Of a stretch of DNA of 64,000 nt, positions 62,669 to 64,000 are shown piece after piece. The notes below the pieces were generated by a model. It made no database searches. It saw nothing but the letters and a program-made list of their open reading frames with translations, and had not been told where the DNA came from. Source of the stretch: Virgibacillus proomii. GTDB lineage: Bacteria > Bacillota > Bacilli > Bacillales > Amphibacillaceae. Position 1 is the first letter of the stretch, and the number at the start of each line of letters is the position of its first letter. Where the stretch lies: contig NZ_FUFN01000010.1 of the NCBI RefSeq assembly GCF_900162615.1, positions 1,184,149-1,248,148 on the forward strand, in the 5' to 3' direction. The translations under genes were made by a program, and so were the position numbers.

Positions 62669-62700
62669 AGGAATATGCTTCGCGTATTCCTCTTTTTTAT
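62667..62700 (+). terminator. Terminator
   Basis: AGAGGAATA TGCTTCGCG TATTCCTCT then TTTTTAT. Confidence 0.85.
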
Positions 62701-62741
62701 ATCCCATCTAAGGTATTGTAAGACTTCCATTTCAAGAATAA
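62696..62741 (+). repeat. Dispersed repeat, left-end fragment
   Basis: TTTATATCCCATCTAAGGTA, TTGTAAGACTTCCATTTCAA: a decayed left end overlapping the T-run of the preceding terminator. Confidence 0.55.
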
Positions 62742-62843
62742 ATTTACGACTGCATCAGAGTTTAACTTTTTATTTTAATAAAAAAGATGTTCAAAAAACG
62801 GTAACATGACATATAGAACTTCACCGTTACTTAAATATCTAAC

Positions 62844-62990
62844 TTTATCCAGCATGTAACTGGCAGTAAGACCTGCCCTTCTATGGTGAAAGTTAAGGAG
62901 TTATCCAACAGCAGTCAAGTGTCCAATTCTGTTCAGAGGCATTTAGATCACACCCTTACGGTCTAGCAATACTCAGCCGGAACTCTGTAC
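62844..62990 (+). repeat. Dispersed repeat, copy 11, degenerate
   Basis: TTTATCCAGCATGTAACTGG, CAGTAAGACCTGCCCTTCTA, CAGTCAAGTGTCCAATTCTG, TTAGATCACACCCTTACGGT; the right hairpin is decayed. Confidence 0.65.
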
Positions 62991-63215
62991 TAGAACGCAA
63001 TTTGATTAATGTTGTATATACAATGTTTAACAATTATGCATTTACATGATTTGAATTTTTAGAGTGTTCTGGGCTAATTTAGAAAAAAGATATGCTATAT
63101 TAGAGAAAGACTTATCATCTAACGAAAAGATTCTACCCTCCTTCCTAATGCAGAACTGCCTACGACCAATAGAATACAAGGATAATTTTATAAACGAGAG
63201 GAGAGTAAGGCTAGA

Positions 63216-64000
63216 TTGGAAATAAAAGAAGAAACCGAGCAAAAAAAAGTATTTTATCGAGTGATCATAGTGACAGGAATTATCGTTGTGGCATTTAATT
63301 TACGCCCTTCTATTACTTCTGTCGGGCCGCTTATTGGTACAATTCGCGATCAGCTAGGATTGTCCAATTGGAGTGCAGGAATGCTTACTAGCCTTCCTCT
63401 CATCGCATTTGCTGTTATGTCGCCATTGGTTGCAAAATTAAGTAATCGATTTACAAATGAACAGGTCATGCTTTTAGGGTTATTTATTTTATTTATAGGG
63501 ATTACGTTACGAAGTATGACAATAATTAGTTTATTGTTTACGGGAACATTACTTATTGGCTTAGGAATAGCTATATGTAATGTATTATTACCGAGTGTTA
63601 TTAAGGAAAAATTTCCAATGCAGGTCGCGTTGATGACTAGTATCTATTCAACCACTATGGGTATATTCGCTGCAACTGCCTCTGGGTTAAGTGTGCCGAT
63701 TGCTGAAGGACTACATTTAGGATGGCAAGTAGCTTTAATTGTTTGGGCAATACCTGCTTTATTAGGGATAATTGTTTGGATATATTTAGCAAAGCAATCA
63801 ACCGATCATTATCGGGTGTCTTATCAACCTATTATTGAACAAAAGCAAATATGGCGTTCTCCTTTAGCGTGGCAAGTTGCTGCTTTTATGGGGTTTCAAT
63901 CTTTTTTATTTTACGTTACTATTTCTTGGATGCCTGAAATTCTTCAAGCCTATGGAATAAGTGCGGCAGCTGCTGGTTGGATGCTATCTTTTCTTCAATT
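63216..64000 (+). CDS. MFS transporter of the CynX/NimT type (N-terminal part)
   Basis: TTG 63216 opens a frame running off the right edge: MEIKEETEQKKVFYRVIIVT then many membrane helices. AFNLRPSITSVGPLIGTIRD is the CynX/NimT signature at helix 1, and SFLFYVTISWMPEILQAYGI is near the edge. At least seven helices are visible in 261 codons (usual length about 400, 12 helices). Members export or import small anions or nitroimidazoles; B. subtilis YycB is a homologue of this type. GTAAGG lies upstream. Partial. Confidence 0.85.
   Translation, partial: MEIKEETEQKKVFYRVIIVTGIIVVAFNLRPSITSVGPLIGTIRDQLGLSNWSAGMLTSLPLIAFAVMSPLVAKLSNRFTNEQVMLLGLFILFIGITLRSMTIISLLFTGTLLIGLGIAICNVLLPSVIKEKFPMQVALMTSIYSTTMGIFAATASGLSVPIAEGLHLGWQVALIVWAIPALLGIIVWIYLAKQSTDHYRVSYQPIIEQKQIWRSPLAWQVAAFMGFQSFLFYVTISWMPEILQAYGISAAAAGWMLSFLQ

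Overview
The window is low-GC Firmicute DNA, most likely from a Bacillaceae rod of the Virgibacillus/Oceanobacillus type. The evidence is strong Shine-Dalgarno sites with many TTG and GTG starts, B. subtilis-like gene pairs (yfmS/yfmT, motA/motB, yvbH, yyaL, LtaS), and short T-tract terminators. The genus is inferred. About a third of the window is gene-poor and full of broken genes and dispersed repeats, so this is an eroding, accessory-rich segment.

Layout. 1-1.6 kb: end of a gene, then a GNAT acetyltransferase with an elaborate leader, and a methyltransferase. 2.5-3.9 kb: a frameshifted unknown gene and the wreck of an Rhs/WapA toxin C-terminus. 4-6.6 kb: truncated MerR regulator, destroyed acyl-CoA synthetase, intact AidB-like acyl-CoA dehydrogenase. 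7.8-9.8 kb: yyaL. 10.8-16 kb: a probable PhoP-controlled phosphonate/phosphite uptake operon (secreted GATase-like protein, phnD, phnC, phnE, phnE). 16.7-26 kb: puuD-like amidotransferase, mgtE, tRNA-Ser(CGA), purU, yvbH, DUF1259, DfsB-like protein and several pseudogenes.

26.58-33.52 kb is a prophage remnant. It is bounded by a 38-bp direct repeat that is part of tRNA-Thr(CGT) on the right and a leftover tRNA 3' half on the left. It holds a broken lysis cassette (XhlA-like, phi-LC3 holin, GH25-LysM endolysin) and then a pile of conflict genes: a collapsed ABC-three-component (HNH / middle component / DUF2326 ATPase) locus, an intact secreted bacteriocin-like protein with a small membrane partner, a broken nuclease, a broken deaminase toxin with Imm1, and a SAR2788-like toxin with a convergent partner. 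33.6-35.4 kb carries the remains of an HprK-like kinase and an MFS exporter.

35.7-47.3 kb is a starch/maltodextrin island: neopullulanase-type GH13 and secreted cyclodextrin glucanotransferase on the minus strand, and divergently mdxE-mdxF-mdxG, a GH31 alpha-glucosidase and a LacI-type regulator, with a cre site in the divergent region. 47.6-64 kb has an M19 dipeptidase, two coiled-coil genes (one with 42-bp tandem repeats), yfmT/yfmS (aldehyde dehydrogenase and soluble chemoreceptor), motA-motB-chemoreceptor, lipoteichoic acid synthase, a TxpA/RatA-type type I toxin-antitoxin pair, and the start of a CynX-type MFS transporter.

The most unusual structure is a family of roughly 150-190 bp two-hairpin elements, bounded by TTTAT at both ends and scattered at least a dozen times through the intergenic regions in both orientations. 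Some copies carry an inserted tandem module. They look like non-autonomous IS200/IS605-type (single-strand transposon) ends or omega-RNA-like scaffolds, but no tnpA or tnpB lies in the window.
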